Origin: Rummeliibacillus sp044763875
Lineage (GTDB): Bacteria; Bacillota; Bacilli; Bacillales_A; Planococcaceae
Length of the DNA stretch: 64,000 nucleotides
Direction of reading: 5' to 3'
NCBI RefSeq assembly: GCF_044763875.1
Contig: NZ_JBIWGZ010000006.1
Location: 1-64,000 of the forward strand
The position numbers were made by a program, and so were the translations under genes. The notes under the pieces are model-generated. The model was given only the letters and a program-made list of their open reading frames with translations, was not told the DNA's origin and did not search any database. Of the stretch, positions 7,859 to 17,422 are shown one piece after another. Positions within the stretch are counted from its first letter, which is position 1. Each line of letters starts with the position of its first letter.

Positions 7859-9166
7859 ATGGATATGCATAAAGAGGAATTATTGCCGTTTTATGAATTT
7901 GCAACAGAACATGTTTCAGTAGGCATACATGCAGTTGATACAAACGGTAAAACAATTATTTATAATGAGAAAATGAGAGAAATTGAGGGGCTTCATTTAG
8001 CGGATATTCGTGATCGCTCGATATTGGAACTTTTCCAATTCGAAAAAGAAGATAGTACATTGCTGAAAGTATTACAAACAGCAGAACCAGTCCATAATGT
8101 AAAACAAACATATTGGAACCAGAATGGGCAAGAGATTACTACGATTAACGATACCTATCCAATAATAGAAAATAATAAACTTCTAGGTGCTATTGAAATC
8201 GCTAGAGATATTACTACGTTAGAAAAGCTTGTCTACCAGCCGCTACGTCGTTACGGAGAGCAAATTACTTTTAATACCATTACAGCAGTATCTGAACCAA
8301 TGCGTGAAGTGATTGAAACTGCCAAAAAGGCTGCAGCTGCAAGACTCCCTGTCTTACTTATCGGGGAATCTGGTACAGGAAAGGATTTAATAGCAGAAGC
8401 CATTCATAACGCATCAACACCTGCAAATGAAAATTTCATCACCTATTTCTGTAACCGTTCAGATACTTCGATGATTGAACGTTTAAAAAAACAATTACAA
8501 ATTAGTGATAGCAGTACTATTTTCTGTGAACGCATTGAATATTTATCACTTGAGTTACAACAAGATTGTCTTACATTGCTCGAAGAACATAGGCAAGATT
8601 CGCATTTATTTATCGCTAGTATAGGTGGAGATCCAATTGATTTGATTGGCTCAGGTGAATTATTGAAGGAGCTATACTATTTCTTTGCATCAGTTTCAAT
8701 AATCGTACCTCCCCTTCGTAATCGAAGGGAAGATATTAAACCATTTATAAATGATTATTTAAAACGTTATGATAAGTTGTTCGGTAAAAGACTGAAAGGT
8801 ATGTCCAAGGAAGTTGAACAATTATTTATGCAATATGATTGGCCAGGGAATTTAAAAGAATTAGAAATTTTACTTGATGATATGATGTCCATGGTGACTA
8901 ACGAAGATTTGATTAACTATGACTTGTTACCACTTCACTTTAAATGGAAAGCGCAAGAGATTAATTCTTCAGAAAAAACCCCAGATTATTTTGTCGTTCA
9001 AAATGATAAAGAGCTTTTACCACTCGATGATTATTTGCGTGAGGCAGAAGAATATTATTTAAATAAAGTACTTGATATGTATGACCATAATATTACCAAA
9101 GCATCAGAAGCACTTGGGATGAGTCGTCAAAATTTACAGTATCGTATTCGTAAAATGAAAAAGTAA
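7859..9166 (+). CDS. rocR: RocR-like regulator with degenerate AAA+ domain
   Basis: The 435-residue protein has an N-terminal PAS domain (about residues 8-120), an AAA+ region with Walker A GESGTGKD (169-176), the sensor-II region PPLRNRREDI (284-293), YDWPGNLKELE (326-336) and a C-terminal Fis-type helix-turn-helix (ITKASEALGMSRQNLQYRIR). The GAFTGA loop that contacts sigma-54 and the DEI of Walker B are missing: Walker A is followed by a short divergent stretch containing IFCERIE. AGGTGA precedes the ATG at 7859. It is divergent from rocA, so it probably regulates it, but likely not through sigma-54, in the manner of TyrR-like relatives. Confidence 0.8.
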   Translation: MDMHKEELLPFYEFATEHVSVGIHAVDTNGKTIIYNEKMREIEGLHLADIRDRSILELFQFEKEDSTLLKVLQTAEPVHNVKQTYWNQNGQEITTINDTYPIIENNKLLGAIEIARDITTLEKLVYQPLRRYGEQITFNTITAVSEPMREVIETAKKAAAARLPVLLIGESGTGKDLIAEAIHNASTPANENFITYFCNRSDTSMIERLKKQLQISDSSTIFCERIEYLSLELQQDCLTLLEEHRQDSHLFIASIGGDPIDLIGSGELLKELYYFFASVSIIVPPLRNRREDIKPFINDYLKRYDKLFGKRLKGMSKEVEQLFMQYDWPGNLKELEILLDDMMSMVTNEDLINYDLLPLHFKWKAQEINSSEKTPDYFVVQNDKELLPLDDYLREAEEYYLNKVLDMYDHNITKASEALGMSRQNLQYRIRKMKK

Positions 9167-9262
9167 AGTGAAACTTCACTCATTGGGTTTTCTTCATGCT
9201 CTACTTTATATCCCTTGTCTTCACTTTAGACTTGAAGTGGGATCTTATTGACCGTTAATGGT
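9164..9262 (+). repeat. Degenerate copy of the dispersed structured repeat
   Basis: It begins at the stop codon of the rocR-like gene with TAAAGTGAAACTTCA and ends near GACCGTTAATGG. The same start (TAAAGTGAAACT), a middle TTGAAGTGG and the end CCGTTAATG occur in the better preserved tandem copies at 43494-43825. This copy lacks the inner hairpin module. Confidence 0.6.
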
Positions 9263-9269
9263 GGTAAAA

Positions 9270-9311
9270 CAAAAAGCTATTTCGCTTATTTTATGCGAAA
9301 TAGCTTTTTGT
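9270..9311. terminator. Bidirectional terminator
   Basis: AAAAAGCTATTTCGC and GCGAAATAGCTTTTT form a perfect stem with A/T tails on both sides, between the rocR-like gene and the S1-domain gene. Confidence 0.92.
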
Positions 9312-9314
9312 TTA

Positions 9315-9692
9315 TTACTTAATACCCGATTCTTCAATCCAATCACGTAATTTCACTTTTAGTGAGTTGAAGCCGACCGAATCACTTTCATCAACACGAT
9401 CTTGAAGCGATTTGCGAGGTGTTAAGTCTTTTCGTTTCATTGGCGGACGTTCTTGCAGTGCACGGATTGATAAACTTATTTTTTTTGCATCTGCGTCAAC
9501 TTCAAGTACCTTCACTTGAACTTCTTGACCAATGTTAATGAAATCAGTGATGCTTTTTACAAACCCGTACGTAATTTCCGAAATATGGACGAGACCTTGA
9601 GTTGTTTCATCCAATGCAACAAATGCGCCATATGGCTGGATACCAGTTACATTTCCTGTAAGCACATCTCCTACTTCATATTTTTTTGCCAT
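9315..9692 (-). CDS. yugI: S1-domain RNA-binding protein (YugI/GSP13-like)
   Basis: The 125-residue protein begins with one S1 domain (residues 5-75): VGDVLTGNVTGIQPYGAFVAL, GLVHISEITYGFV and KVLEVDADAKKISLSIRA. A basic linker and a C-terminal tail follow. Length and architecture match B. subtilis YugI (general stress protein 13), a ribosome-associated S1 protein. It is close to yugE and patB homologues, as in B. subtilis. It is expressed alone, with a terminator behind it. Confidence 0.85.
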   Translation of the reverse strand: MAKKYEVGDVLTGNVTGIQPYGAFVALDETTQGLVHISEITYGFVKSITDFINIGQEVQVKVLEVDADAKKISLSIRALQERPPMKRKDLTPRKSLQDRVDESDSVGFNSLKVKLRDWIEESGIK

Positions 9693-9979
9693 TTGTCCTT
9701 CCTACTTTCCGTGACTTCTATATACATTTTTTCACGTAAATTATAGCATAGTCCTTTGAACTCGAGCAAAAAATCATAATATTAAATGCGAATGGCGCGA
9801 TTGATCAACATCAAACTCTGATATACAGCTCGGAAAAATTAAAAATAAAATATTGCGATGAGCACTTGCTGTAATTGTGATAAGTGTGATTTTTCATATT
9901 TGTTACACAATTCCCATACAACCAAGTCGAATATTGTTGTAAAATAGAACAATCCTTATATAAAAGGAGGACGTAAATA

Positions 9980-11320
9980 GTGTCAAACAGGGATCAATTC
10001 GCGTCAAAAATAGGCTTTATATTAGCCGCGGCAGGCAGCGCTATTGGATTAGGCGCTATCTGGAAGTTCCCATATATGGCGGGTACTAACGGTGGTAGTG
10101 TATTTATATTACTTTTTATTCTATGTACGTTAATCATTGGTCTGCCTATACTGGTAGCTGAATTTATGATTGGACGACGTGGACAAACAGATGCCGTAAA
10201 CTCATTTAAAAAACAAGCACCTGGTACTGCATGGTTCTTAACAGGATGGGCAGGCTTCATCTTTTAATCGATTATCTTATCTTTTTACAGTGTTGTTGGT
10301 GGTTGGATTTTAAGCTATATTGTGCGAGCAATCACATTTAATCTAACAAGTAATAGTCAAGATTATTATGGTGAGCTTTTCACTTCGCTTACAAAAAGCC
10401 CTTGGGAAGTAGTTATTGCACAAGGAGCATTTATGTTTCTTACTGTGTGGATTGTCCAAGGGGGTGTAAAGAATGGTATTGAAAAAGCAAGTAAATGGAT
10501 GATGCCTATACTTTTCGTCTTCTTTATCGTACTTGCTATTCGTTCTCTAACCTTAGATGGAGCGATGGAAGGTATTAAATTCATGTTCGTACCAGATTGG
10601 TCTTATTTGAATGGTAAAACATTCTTATTAGCAATGGGACAAGCATTCTTCTCATTAAGTATTGGTGTTGCTGCTATGATGACATATGCATCTTATTTAT
10701 CAAAAGAAGAAAAAATTGTCGGTTCTGCATTTAATGTTGCTTGGTTGAATATCGGGATTTCACTTCTTGCAGGTCTTGTTATTTTCCCTGCCGTCTTTGC
10801 ATTAGGTTTTACACCCAATCAAGGTCCAGGTCTTGTATTCATTGTCTTGCCAGCGGTTTTTCAACATATTCCATTCGGTTCATTCTTTATGATTATTTTC
10901 TTTATCTTATTGTTATTTGCAACTGTAACATCTGCAATTGCAATGTTAGAAATTGTTGTTGCTACAGCTATGGGTAACAAATACAACGAACGCAAGAAAT
11001 ACTCTTGGTTATGCGGTTTAGGCATTTTCATCATCGGAATCCCAAGTGCTTTATCATTCGGTGTACTCTCCAAAGTACAAATTCTAGGGAAATCCATTTT
11101 TGATTTTGCTGATTTTATCACAAGTAATGTAGGTATGCTACTTGGCGCAATTCTAGTTTCTATTTTTGCTAGCTACAAAATTTCAAAGGTTGATGCTTCA
11201 AATGAATTAGCAACAAAACCTTGGCTATTCATCACTTGGCGAATTCTCGTACGTTATATCGCGCCAATTGCTATCATTATTGTATTTATCCAAGGTATGT
11301 ATGCGAACTTTTTCAAATAA
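9980..11320 (+). pseudogene. Sodium:neurotransmitter symporter-family gene, interrupted by one stop
   Basis: A GTG start behind AAAGGAGG opens a protein with the SNF signature AAAGSAIGLGAIWKFPY, which holds the sodium and substrate site. After WAGFIF comes TAA (10265-10267). The same frame then continues with SIILSFYSVVGGW and runs to 11320 with the remaining helices. With the stop read through, the protein is 446 residues with about 11-12 helices, normal for bacterial SNF transporters. A single base change (TTA to TAA) would explain it. It is either a recent pseudogene, a sequencing error, or a case of readthrough. Confidence 0.85.
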
Positions 11321-11536
11321 ATCAATTTCACAATGCAAAATTCATATAAAATATACGAACATTTAATGATATCCAATTTTGTTCAGTGTGGAGCGAAACA
11401 TCCAAATCTGAATATATGGAATTAATTCAAAAAATAAAATTTTCTCACTTTTGTCACTGATACTTAATTTTTCTACTTTAAAACGTGTTATAATAGATTT
11501 CACATAAATACGAAAATTAAGAGGGGTGCTTTATTT

Positions 11537-11752
11537 ATGATGAAAGAGAATCTTCATACACAATTAGGCTTGTTACGTAAAGAACGTAATCTTACATTAG
11601 ATGAGTTATCATTAAAAACTCGAGTAGGTGTTGAAAAACTAGCACACTACGAATCTGGTGAAGAAATACCTTCTGAACAGACATTATTAAGGCTATCGAA
11701 TGCCCTTGAAGTACCAGTCTCCAACTTATTGGATGGTTTAGAAAAGAAATAA
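11537..11752 (+). CDS. Small XRE-family transcriptional regulator
   Basis: The 71-residue protein is a single Cro/C1-type helix-turn-helix: LGLLRKERNLTLDELSLKTRVGVEKLAHYESGEEIPSEQTLLRLSNALEV. GAGGGGTG precedes the start (two adjacent ATGs), and TATAAT near 11490 is a likely -10 box. It is monocistronic with its own terminator. The target is unknown; no effector domain is present. Confidence 0.85.
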   Translation: MMKENLHTQLGLLRKERNLTLDELSLKTRVGVEKLAHYESGEEIPSEQTLLRLSNALEVPVSNLLDGLEKK

Positions 11753-11766
11753 CAATTTACTTAATA

Positions 11767-11815
11767 GAAAAGCCTATCCTTAAAACTAGTAAAATGTTTT
11801 AAAGATAGGCTTTTC
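11767..11815. terminator. Terminator after XRE gene
   Basis: AAAAGCCTATCCTT pairs with AAAGATAGGCTTTT around an AT-rich loop, flanked by T-rich sequence on the plus side. It may also serve the opposing DUF1871 gene. Confidence 0.85.
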
Positions 11816-11860
11816 ACTTTTATTCAATGATTATAGCAAGATCATATTTAATATAGATTT

Positions 11861-12121
11861 TTATAAAATGCATTTTGCTTCGAATTTTATGGCTAAAAGT
11901 TTATACGATATATTAATACATTCTTCAATTGGGATCCATTGTTCAAAGGATTGTTCATAAACCCCTTGAATTACTTTTCCTAATACTGAAGGATCATCAA
12001 TATTTTGCAGTGCCGCAACTACATCTGCAGCTTCTGTATCATAAGTAAAATCATCCATCCCAAATGGATTCCAATCTTCTAAAGTGTGTATGGCTTTTCT
12101 ATTCATTTCAATATTTTTCAT
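11861..12121 (-). CDS. yugE: DUF1871 family protein (YugE-like)
   Basis: The 86-residue acidic protein has the DUF1871 pattern MNRKAIHTLEDWNPFGMDDF, then DVVAAL and a helical C-terminal half. Function is unknown. AGGTGA precedes the ATG. It is divergent from a patB homologue, as yugE and patB are neighbours in B. subtilis, which supports the assignment. The C terminus ends in KCIL. Confidence 0.8.
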   Translation of the reverse strand: MKNIEMNRKAIHTLEDWNPFGMDDFTYDTEAADVVAALQNIDDPSVLGKVIQGVYEQSFEQWIPIEECINISYKLLAIKFEAKCIL

Positions 12122-12197
12122 CGAATTTCACCTAATTTACTTTTCTATGATACTGGTTATGATAACATAATTGTAAAAAAAGAAAAGAGGGATATGC

Positions 12198-13379
12198 TTG
12201 AACAGTTTAGATCGACTAGAAAATAGAACTCAAACAAACTCTATTAAATGGGATAAAATTGCCTCCATTTATCAATTAGAAGATGCATCAGATATACTTC
12301 CAATGTGGATTGCTGATATGGATTTTTCCGTACCTGACGTACTAATTAATGCGCTCAAAAAGCGCCTTGATCATCCTGTATTTGGCTATACTTTCGAAAG
12401 TGATGATTGTACGAAAGCATTTACTTCTTGGGTAGAAAGGCGCCATAGCCTGCATATCGAACCAAAATGGGTTCTTTATCATCAAGGTGTCGTGCCGGCC
12501 ATTGCTTCAATCGTTGAAACATTCACATCAGAAAATGATGCTGTACTTGTCACACCTCCAGTTTATCCACCATTCTTTTATGTGCCAAAACAATTAAACC
12601 GTACAGTGAAAGAGTGCCCATTAGTTGAAAGAGATGGAATCTATACTTTTGACTTTGTAAAATTTGATGAAATATCTTCAGCTAAAGACGTCAAATTATT
12701 TATTTTATGCCATCCTCATAACCCTGGTGGTATTGAATGGTCTGAAGAAGATTTACTAAAAATCATTCGTATTTGCGTTAAAAACGATGTTCTTATATTA
12801 TCCGATGAAATTCATGCAGACTTGATGTTAGATGGAAATAAACACACACCACTCGCAAAAATTGCTGGCGATTTACAAAATCATATTATTACATGTATGG
12901 CTCCTACAAAAACATTTAATATAGCAGGTATTCAAGCCGCTATGATGATTGTTCCAGATAATCAAAAGCGAAGCACATTAAAAAAGAATGCGGTTATGCA
13001 TGCTCAAATGGGATTAAACATTTTCGCTACCACGGCTGTAGAGGCTGTCTATTCTACTGAAGGTGAGAAATGGCTAGATGAACTCTTACCATACATCTCG
13101 ACAAATATGGACTTAGTCATTGAAAAGTTAACTGCTGCAATACCAGAAATCAAAATTCATAAATCTCAAGCTACCTACTTGTTATGGATTGATTACCGCA
13201 ATACCGGACTTGAAGAGGATGAAGTGATGGAACGCTTACTTACACTTGGAAAATTAGCGTTAGAACCAGGAACGAAATTTGGCGAACAAGGAAGAGGCTT
13301 CTTACGTATGAACGTTAGTTGTCCAAGAGAAACAGTCCTAGATGGCATCCACCGTTTTATAAAAGCTTTTGAAAAGTAA
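12198..13379 (+). CDS. patB: Cystathionine beta-lyase / MalY-PatB aminotransferase
   Basis: The 393-residue fold-type I PLP enzyme has LPMWIADMDFSVP, typical of the MalY/PatB group, ILCHPHNPGGIEWS, the PLP-aspartate region LSDEIHADLM and the lysine segment MAPTKTFNIAGIQ. These enzymes cleave cystathionine or cysteine S-conjugates and can transaminate. The start is TTG behind AGAGGG. Clustering with yugE and yugI homologues fits B. subtilis patB. Confidence 0.9.
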   Translation: MNSLDRLENRTQTNSIKWDKIASIYQLEDASDILPMWIADMDFSVPDVLINALKKRLDHPVFGYTFESDDCTKAFTSWVERRHSLHIEPKWVLYHQGVVPAIASIVETFTSENDAVLVTPPVYPPFFYVPKQLNRTVKECPLVERDGIYTFDFVKFDEISSAKDVKLFILCHPHNPGGIEWSEEDLLKIIRICVKNDVLILSDEIHADLMLDGNKHTPLAKIAGDLQNHIITCMAPTKTFNIAGIQAAMMIVPDNQKRSTLKKNAVMHAQMGLNIFATTAVEAVYSTEGEKWLDELLPYISTNMDLVIEKLTAAIPEIKIHKSQATYLLWIDYRNTGLEEDEVMERLLTLGKLALEPGTKFGEQGRGFLRMNVSCPRETVLDGIHRFIKAFEK

Positions 13380-13382
13380 AAA

Positions 13383-13421
13383 AATCCTGTACTAGTTTCT
13401 AATAGCTAGTACAGGATTTTT
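13383..13421. terminator. Bidirectional terminator
   Basis: AATCCTGTACTAG and CTAGTACAGGATT form a perfect stem followed by TTTTTT on the plus strand, with an A-run upstream that serves the opposing small gene. Confidence 0.92.
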
Positions 13422-13425
13422 TCAT

Positions 13426-13635
13426 TTAGTGTTGATTTGAAGAAGACTGTTTTTCTTTTAAGATTTTTTCTTCTAATTCTCTAGTCTTTTCTAAGTCTTT
13501 TCTTGCTTTTTTTCTAAATAAATTAAAAACAAGGATACATAAAATAAGAATAATTGCCATCTCGATTACTGCAGGAATATATTCTGATTTATTTTCAGGA
13601 AAATATAGGAACTCGTTTAAAATCCAAAGATTCAT
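13426..13635 (-). CDS. Small single-pass membrane protein, unknown
   Basis: The 69-residue protein has one membrane helix (VIEMAIILILCILVFNLF, about residues 23-40) followed by a charged KARKDLEKTRELEEKILKEK stretch likely to be a cytoplasmic coiled coil. I do not recognise the family. It sits 18 bp downstream of ppiB on the same strand, behind GGAGACGG, so it is probably co-transcribed with it. Confidence 0.6.
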   Translation of the reverse strand: MNLWILNEFLYFPENKSEYIPAVIEMAIILILCILVFNLFRKKARKDLEKTRELEEKILKEKQSSSNQH

Positions 13636-13653
13636 GATAAATCCGTCTCCTTA

Positions 13654-14244
13654 TTATTTTTCGATAACTTTAATCGATTTAATCACAACGTCTTCTACTG
13701 GTTTGTCTTGGAAACCTTTTTCAACATTAGCGATTTCATCAACAATATTCATACCTTCTACTACATGACCGAATACAGTGTGTTTTCCATCTAACCATGG
13801 AGTACCACCATTTTCTTTATAAGCATTGATTACTTCTTCTGGGAAGCCAGCATCTTGCATTTGGCCAATCATATTGGCAGGAACTTCTGACATTTGTACG
13901 ATAAAGAATTGGCTACCGTTTGTGTTAGGACCAGCATTTGCCATTGAAAGAGCACCACGAAGGTTCATAAGTTCAGGAGCAAATTCATCCTCGAATGAAT
14001 GACCATAAATACTTTCGCCGCCCATACCTGTTCCAGTTGGGTCGCCACCTTGAATCATGAAGTCTTTGATAACACGGTGGAAGATAATTCCTTCGTAATA
14101 TCCATTTTTAGCATGAGTTAAAAAGTTTTCTACTGTTTTTGGTGCTTGTTCAGGGAATAATTTAATTTTGATGGCACCTAAAGTTGTGTTCATTTCTACT
14201 AATACTTCGTTTTCTGCTACTTCAGTTGTAAATTGTGGGTACAT
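13654..14244 (-). CDS. ppiB: Peptidyl-prolyl cis-trans isomerase, cyclophilin type
   Basis: The 196-residue cyclophilin has FHRVIKDFMIQGGDPTGTG with the catalytic arginine, LSMANAGPNTNGSQFFI with the active-site glutamine and phenylalanine, and WLDGKHTVFGHVVEGM. No signal peptide is visible, so it is cytoplasmic. It is longer than B. subtilis PpiB (about 143 residues), with an insertion of about 40 residues around VPANMIGQMQDAGFPEEVI, as in other Planococcaceae-type cyclophilins. Confidence 0.93.
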   Translation of the reverse strand: MYPQFTTEVAENEVLVEMNTTLGAIKIKLFPEQAPKTVENFLTHAKNGYYEGIIFHRVIKDFMIQGGDPTGTGMGGESIYGHSFEDEFAPELMNLRGALSMANAGPNTNGSQFFIVQMSEVPANMIGQMQDAGFPEEVINAYKENGGTPWLDGKHTVFGHVVEGMNIVDEIANVEKGFQDKPVEDVVIKSIKVIEK

Positions 14245-14557
14245 AATTGCATCTCCTTTTAAAAAAAATATTTGGTTTATCCAGAATTCCAGAAAAGTGA
14301 TCGTATCACTTCCAATAAATACTCCACACTCTTCGCATAAATTCTTTCTTTTTTACTATATCCTGTCCTAGTCTAACATAAATACAAGTATTTTTCAGTC
14401 TACAACATTGAACTTCATCTTTTAGACATTTTATTTCATAAACAGTCTTATCAAAATCTCACTTCTTTTGTCCATCTCTTATTAGAAATGTGCTATTCTG
14501 TTAAATGGTAATGTAAAAATTCCATTTCTATACATAGAATTAAAGAGGAGGATATTT

Positions 14558-16414
14558 TTGAGAAAAGTAGTAGGCAGTCTTATTATTATTTGCAGTCTTC
14601 CTCTGCTATTTTTTCTTTTTGAGAAAGTTTCAACTGAAATACAAACGGCGAAAGCCTTTGATAAACAGTTTACAGCGAATATTCAATTAGATGCACCTAA
14701 TGCGCTCATCCCTACTATTCTCAAGGATCGTAATAATAAGGTCTTTTCAGAAGAGTACACAGAGTGGAGACAGCCACTAGGACTTGCCGATATCCCTGAA
14801 TTTGTACAGCAACTATTTATCACTAGTGAAGACACGAACTTTTATCAACATATAGGCTTTGATTTGACTGGGATTGCTCGTGCCGTTATGGCAAATAGAT
14901 CTAGCGGTGAAGCTTCACAAGGTGGTAGTACAATCACACAGCAGCTTGTTCGTATGCGTTATTTGTCTCAAGAAAAAACATATGAACGAAAAATGCTCGA
15001 AATTTTTTATGCTTACGAACTTGAACGGAAGACCACAAAAGATGAAATTTTGAACATGTATTTAAACGAAATGTATTTTGGTAATGGTGCTTATGGTGTC
15101 AATGGTGCTGCAACTTACTATTTCAATAAACCAGTCTACAAATTGTCTAAAGCACAAATGGCATTTATAGCAGCAATTCCAAATAACCCATCGCTATATG
15201 ACCCATTAAGACATTTCAAAAATACAAAAAAAAGACAAGAGCGTCTACTAGATAAATTAGTAGAAAAAAATGTTTTGTCAAAAAATGAAGCTGAAAAAAT
15301 AAAAAAAGAAAAAATAGTTATCACGTTGAAGGAGAAAAAGCAATTATACCCAGCTTATAGCACTTATGTGATGAATGAATTCCGTTCACTTATTGCTACA
15401 AAAGAAGGATATAAAGAACAGTTACAGGCTGCAAAAACGTCTCAACAAAGAAAAGCAATTAATACAAAACTTTCGAAACGTGTCAATAAGCTTTTAAATC
15501 AAGGCCTAACAATCGAAACAGCATTGTCACCTTCCAAGGAATTTGCTGATACAGAAAATATTAATCAGATTTTGGGAAATCACGGTGATTTACAAGCTTC
15601 TGCTGTTGTTATTGACAATACTAATCGTGAAATCATTAGTATTTATGCAGGTAAAGGATATAAAAAATATGATTTTAACAGAGCTTTCCAAGGCGCTCGC
15701 CAACCCGGTTCAGCCTTTAAACCGTTAATCGATTATGCTCCTTATTTTGAAGAGACAAATGCCACTCCAAATACATATGTCAGCGGTGCTCTTTTCTGTA
15801 TAGGAAATTATTGTCCTCAAAACTACGGGGGGCAAGTGCTTGGAAATGTAACAATCCAACAGGGTTTCCGAAATAGTTATAATACAGTCGCTATGCGATT
15901 GTTCCATCAAATCGGTGTAAAAAAGGCTTTTTCTTACTTAAAACCCTTTCAATTTGATTCGTTGACGAAACAAGATCGCGTCTATTCTGCAGCAATTGGT
16001 GGGTTAACTCATGGAGTAACGACAGCAGAATTAGCAGACGCTTATACAAGTTTTATCGATGGCGAATATCAACCTGCACATACAATACGAAGTGTAAAAG
16101 ATAGTAATGGCAATGTACTTTACAAATGGGATAACAAATCAAAACAAGTTTGGTCGCCAAGTACTGTGTCTGATATACGATTCTTAATGTCAGATGTTGT
16201 TCAACATGGTACGGGTGTAGGGATTCATGTGAATGCTCCTTATGTAGGTGCTAAAACAGGAACAACCAATGATTATCGAGATTTCTGGCTTGCAGGATTA
16301 ACTAACCGATATACATCTGCTGTATGGGTCGGCTATGATCGACCTCAAAATATGGAAGCCCTTGAAAATGAGAAAATTCATCATCGTATTTTCTCAAGCA
16401 TTATGAGTAACTAA
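14558..16414 (+). CDS. pbpD: Class A penicillin-binding protein (PBP4-like)
   Basis: The 618-residue protein has a short cytoplasmic N terminus and one membrane helix. The GT51 transglycosylase follows with EDTNFYQHIGFDLTGIARA and GGSTITQQLVR, then the transpeptidase with SAFK (in PGSAFKPL), SYN and KTGTT. It polymerises and crosslinks peptidoglycan outside the membrane. The start is TTG behind GAGGAGG. Length and the next gene (yufK-like) match B. subtilis pbpD (PBP4). The conserved motifs are intact. Confidence 0.92.
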   Translation: MRKVVGSLIIICSLPLLFFLFEKVSTEIQTAKAFDKQFTANIQLDAPNALIPTILKDRNNKVFSEEYTEWRQPLGLADIPEFVQQLFITSEDTNFYQHIGFDLTGIARAVMANRSSGEASQGGSTITQQLVRMRYLSQEKTYERKMLEIFYAYELERKTTKDEILNMYLNEMYFGNGAYGVNGAATYYFNKPVYKLSKAQMAFIAAIPNNPSLYDPLRHFKNTKKRQERLLDKLVEKNVLSKNEAEKIKKEKIVITLKEKKQLYPAYSTYVMNEFRSLIATKEGYKEQLQAAKTSQQRKAINTKLSKRVNKLLNQGLTIETALSPSKEFADTENINQILGNHGDLQASAVVIDNTNREIISIYAGKGYKKYDFNRAFQGARQPGSAFKPLIDYAPYFEETNATPNTYVSGALFCIGNYCPQNYGGQVLGNVTIQQGFRNSYNTVAMRLFHQIGVKKAFSYLKPFQFDSLTKQDRVYSAAIGGLTHGVTTAELADAYTSFIDGEYQPAHTIRSVKDSNGNVLYKWDNKSKQVWSPSTVSDIRFLMSDVVQHGTGVGIHVNAPYVGAKTGTTNDYRDFWLAGLTNRYTSAVWVGYDRPQNMEALENEKIHHRIFSSIMSN

Positions 16415-16415
16415 C

Positions 16416-16460
16416 AAAGAGCTATTCGAAATGATCTTCACTTCGAATAGCTCTTTTTCT
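16416..16460. terminator. Terminator after pbpD
   Basis: AAGAGCTATTCGAA and TTCGAATAGCTCTT form a perfect stem followed by TTTTCT. An upstream A-run is short, so it mainly serves pbpD. Confidence 0.9.
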
Positions 16461-16499
16461 AAACAACTACAAACGCTAACTTTGCTTTGCTCTGTTCTA

Positions 16500-17060
16500 T
16501 TAAGAAAATGGTAAGCTAGAGACAATGCCGTTATAAAGTTTAAATACGACATAAATAATTAATGTAAAAAAGACAAACCATATTACAATTTCAAAAAGCA
16601 TAACACCAACTGTAGCGTTAAATGTCATATAATTACTTAATTTATATATAACATATACAAAATAAATAAAAGTTGTAGCAATAAAAATAGCTAATAAAAT
16701 CCAGAACGATTGAATTCCAATAGCTGAAGCTAGAGAACCGAAGAAGAAGATAACATTCCCTCCACGAGCTTCATGAACTGTTTTTCCATCTAAGTCTTTT
16801 GAGAAAAAGAGCATCGCAAGTTCATGAATCGTTTCTCCGATAAGTTTTAATGCTGAGAATAACATGAAATAGCATAATGCAAATACAACTAATAGAAATA
16901 TCCGCATTTGTATTTCAGATAAAAATTCACGCATTCCCGTATAAACACCAACAGATTTGAATAATACAATGGATTCTGTCACAGTAAATAAACCGAATGT
17001 TAAACTAAATAAAATAATCGTGATTAATGGCAAATATCCGTAGACATATGGATTTTTCAT
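16500..17060 (-). CDS. YufK-like multi-pass membrane protein (DUF5366)
   Basis: The 186-residue protein has five or six hydrophobic helices and a single charged loop around FFSKDLDGKTVHEARGG. It resembles B. subtilis YufK, also next to pbpD. The function is unknown. It reads convergently towards pbpD and is likely monocistronic. Confidence 0.65.
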   Translation of the reverse strand: MKNPYVYGYLPLITIILFSLTFGLFTVTESIVLFKSVGVYTGMREFLSEIQMRIFLLVVFALCYFMLFSALKLIGETIHELAMLFFSKDLDGKTVHEARGGNVIFFFGSLASAIGIQSFWILLAIFIATTFIYFVYVIYKLSNYMTFNATVGVMLFEIVIWFVFFTLIIYVVFKLYNGIVSSLPFS

Positions 17061-17422
17061 ACTTAAATTCCTCTTTTTTATTATTTATTTCCTATACAAT
17101 AATAGCTAAAAACGCCTTACTCTATCAAGGGGAATCAAGTAATATAATACTTAATTAGAGAAGATTGGATTTATTATTACCAGATCTTTTCCTGCATGAC
17201 TATGAGAAACCTCTCTGAATTAACATCGAACGAAGGAAAATGCAAATGCATTTTCGTGGAGTCACCTCTTTCGCTCCATTAAAAATACTCTAAAGATGGG
17301 GTAAAAAAGAGTTCAATCAAAAGTAAACTGTTTGAATTTAGAATGATGAAATTGATTCAAACTAAATGAGAAACCAAAAAAACTTTTACCTACTAATTTT
17401 ATGTAGGCAAAAGCTTTTTTTA
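17061..17422. other. Intergenic stretch with palindrome, no gene seen
   Basis: Besides the terminator at its right end I see a perfect palindrome GAAAATGCAAATGCATTTTC-type dyad at 17236-17255, followed by GTGGAGTCACCTCTTTCGCTCC. No open frame has a ribosome site. The GTGGAGTCACC part may be a remnant of a dispersed repeat. Confidence 0.4.
17379..17421. terminator. Terminator after small YPPY protein gene
   Basis: On the minus strand AAAGCTTTTGCCTAC pairs imperfectly with GTAGGTAAAAGTTTTT around an AT loop, and ends in a T-run. It lies directly downstream of the gene at 17423-17623, overlapping its stop region. Confidence 0.7.
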
